Both the position numbers and the translations under genes were made by a program. DNA of 61,927 bases, from contig CAKVLL010000009.1 in assembly GCA_934757255.1 (NCBI GenBank), positions 1 to 61,927 on the forward strand, read 5' to 3'. A model generated the notes under the pieces. The model was not told the origin of the DNA, ran no database searches, and saw nothing but the letters and a program-made list of their open reading frames with translations. Each line of letters starts with the position of its first letter. The stretch's first letter is position 1. The stretch comes from an uncultured Candidatus Melainabacteria bacterium (GTDB lineage: Bacteria; Cyanobacteriota; Vampirovibrionia; Gastranaerophilales; Gastranaerophilaceae). Below, piece by piece: positions 60,490 to 61,927 of this stretch.

Positions 60490-61110
60490 TTAAAAATCAT
60501 CCTCTTCATCTTTTTTTCCAGCATTAATGTAGCCATCCATTATATTGCATAATGAATTTTGCCAATCGCTATTTTTTTCTAAGAAAAAGTCTGCACCTCT
60601 CGCACGACATTGTTGTTCAATTTCTTTTCTTGGAGAAGCTGTTATTACCCCAACAATCAATTTTACACCGGAAATTGCTGCAAGTTTTTTTAATTCTGTT
60701 AGAAGGATAAAGCCTTCTCTTTCTGTTGGAATAAATAAATCCATAACAACATACTCATATTTGCGTTTTTTATATTTATTAACAGCATCATAAATTTCTT
60801 GAGAACAATCTATATCATACTCAAATCTGGAAAGTAAAACTTTTAGTTGGTATGTTATAACTCCTAAATCATCTACAACAAGAATTGCAGGACCACTTGC
60901 TGCGTTGTTATCTTCAAATTCTTCTTCTGTTGGGGGCAATGCTTTACTAAATATTGGCTTTTTGGCATTGTTATTTAATTCTTTTAAGGTATCTACAATA
61001 TTGATTAATTGTTTTTTTAAATCAATTAAATTAACATCTTTTGGTGGTTTTGAGTTCGTAATATTATAGAATAATTCAAGAAATTCATTATCTAAATCAA
61101 CATTTGGCAT
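60490..61110 (-). CDS. Receiver-only response regulator with N-terminal helical extension
   Basis: 206 aa from MPNVDLDNEFLEL, chosen because AGGAGTGTTT precedes it; the GTG at 61116 overlaps the binding site. The N-terminal 70 residues are helical and acidic (EEEFEDNN) and of unknown role. The receiver (about 75-195) has D80/D81, phospho-acceptor D124 in VVMDLFIPT, ITAS and FLEKNS. No output domain: it may be a phosphorelay relay or CheY-like protein. It starts the operon with sdaAB-sdaAA. Confidence 0.9.
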   Translation of the reverse strand: MPNVDLDNEFLELFYNITNSKPPKDVNLIDLKKQLINIVDTLKELNNNAKKPIFSKALPPTEEEFEDNNAASGPAILVVDDLGVITYQLKVLLSRFEYDIDCSQEIYDAVNKYKKRKYEYVVMDLFIPTEREGFILLTELKKLAAISGVKLIVGVITASPRKEIEQQCRARGADFFLEKNSDWQNSLCNIMDGYINAGKKDEEDDF

Positions 61111-61204
61111 AAACACTCCTAGCTAAATTTTTACATAGTATAGATTATATCACACAGTGTAAAAAAAGGTAAGTATATAAATCTCGTTTATTGGGTTTAA
61201 TTTT

Positions 61205-61927
61205 TTAATTATTTTTTAATATTGGTGCAGAATTTAAAAGCATTTTAGTATAATTCTCCTTTGGGTAGTTAAAAATCGCACTCGTCGTGTTTTCCTCTAT
61301 TAATTCGCCAAAATACATTATTCCGACTCTATCAGCTAAATATTTTATTACGCTCAAATCGTGCGAAATAAATAGAATTGTCAAATTTCTTTCTTTTTTT
61401 AATTCTTTCATTAAATTAATTATTTGCGCTTGAATACTCGCGTCGAGTGCACTCACAGGCTCATCCGCTATCAAAAGTTTTGGGTTGAGAATGAGTGCTC
61501 TGGCGATTGCAATTCTTTGCCTTTGTCCACCCGAAAACTCGTGAGGATATCGAGTTAAAACATCTTCCGTTAAACCAACTTCATCTAAAACTTTTCTAAC
61601 AACTGCTTTTTTTCTTGATTTGGAGAATTTTGTATTGATATCCAATGGTTCCATTAATGTTTCGCCAATTTTCATTTTAGGATTCAAACTTGAATAAGGA
61701 TTTTGAAAAACCATTTGAACATTTGTAGGATATTGTTTCTTTTCTTCTTTTGTTTGTTCGAAAATATTTTTACCTTCAAATAATATTTCACCGCTAACAG
61801 GTTTTACAAGCTTTGTAACAGCCTTTGAAAGAGTTGATTTTCCGCAACCTGATTCACCTGCAAGAGCATAAATTTCACCTTGTTTGATATTCAGTGAAAC
61901 ATTTTTTACTGCTGTAACAGTTGAAGC
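61205..61927 (-). CDS. oppF: Oligopeptide/dipeptide ABC transporter ATP-binding protein (partial)
   Basis: The C-terminal 240 residues of an ABC ATPase running off the right edge. The frame is open through to the edge; visible are Walker A GESGCGKST, the OppF-type Q-loop MVFQNPYSSLNPKMKIGETL, signature FSGGQRQRIAIARAL, Walker B LLIADEPVSALD and H-loop ISHDLSVI. The C-terminal tail (YPKENYTKMLLNSAPIL) matches the oligopeptide-type ATPases. It supplies energy for peptide uptake. Whether OppD or OppF is settled only by the missing part. Confidence 0.88.
   Translation of the reverse strand, partial: ASTVTAVKNVSLNIKQGEIYALAGESGCGKSTLSKAVTKLVKPVSGEILFEGKNIFEQTKEEKKQYPTNVQMVFQNPYSSLNPKMKIGETLMEPLDINTKFSKSRKKAVVRKVLDEVGLTEDVLTRYPHEFSGGQRQRIAIARALILNPKLLIADEPVSALDASIQAQIINLMKELKKERNLTILFISHDLSVIKYLADRVGIMYFGELIEENTTSAIFNYPKENYTKMLLNSAPILKNN

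Overview
The window is strongly AT-rich, with short intergenic spaces, mostly clear AGGAG-type ribosome binding sites and many U-tract hairpin terminators. Gene content suggests a fermentative or parasitic, non-photosynthetic member of the Cyanobacteriota/Melainabacteria line, most likely a gut Gastranaerophilales. Reasons: a lone fliI, orphan LuxR-type regulators, an iron-sulfur serine dehydratase, GatCAB-type tRNA amidation, no photosynthesis gene, and many lineage-type hypothetical proteins starting M(K/R)I...NFQGL. This placement is inference, since no 16S rRNA gene is present.

Layout. 1-9.6 kb: start of a probable valS, then yebC, ybaB, recR and map, then the lysA-cdaA-yitT-family operon (DAP decarboxylase, c-di-AMP cyclase, YitT membrane protein), with small lineage-specific genes between. 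9.7-25.8 kb: a secreted zincin-like protein, a phosphodiester glycosidase-family protein, two LuxR-type regulators, a compact UvrA-like protein, metK, dnaX, a parvulin lipoprotein, fliI and a small parvulin. 25.9-40 kb: a matrixin-like protease, glmU, mntP, dnaB, a large zincin with a degenerate EF-hand, membrane and secreted hypotheticals, ruvC, gatA, pyrG, gatC. 40.0-42.8 kb: a Thr-Thr-Tyr tRNA cluster followed by three copies of a ~105-bp repeat that begins inside the 3' end of tRNA-Tyr. The outer copies bracket a tandem-repeat secreted protein and a Bro-N protein, as expected of an old integration site. 42.9-56 kb: a radical-SAM-like protein, then eight co-directional genes headed by a triple AAA+ ATPase with an ankyrin-like N-terminus and followed by tandem paralogues. 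56.4-61.9 kb: a disulfide oxidoreductase, an M48 peptidase, a secreted protein, sdaAA-sdaAB, a receiver-only response regulator, and a truncated oligopeptide ABC ATPase.

Two regulatory layers can be read directly. Seven accessory genes carry the same promoter-like block, GGCAATTTTT-N10-ATACTTTATATATA or close variants, always with the 10-nt gap. Two others carry near-perfect sigma-28 promoters (TAAAGTTT-N11-GCCGATAT type), which fits the presence of fliI and suggests flagellar co-regulation.

The best candidate for an undescribed system is 44.1-56.0 kb: the AAA+ protein plus at least six proteins sharing a C-terminal module of about 120 residues, most with an N-terminal NFQGL-like tag and a hydrophobic hairpin. 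Function is unknown.
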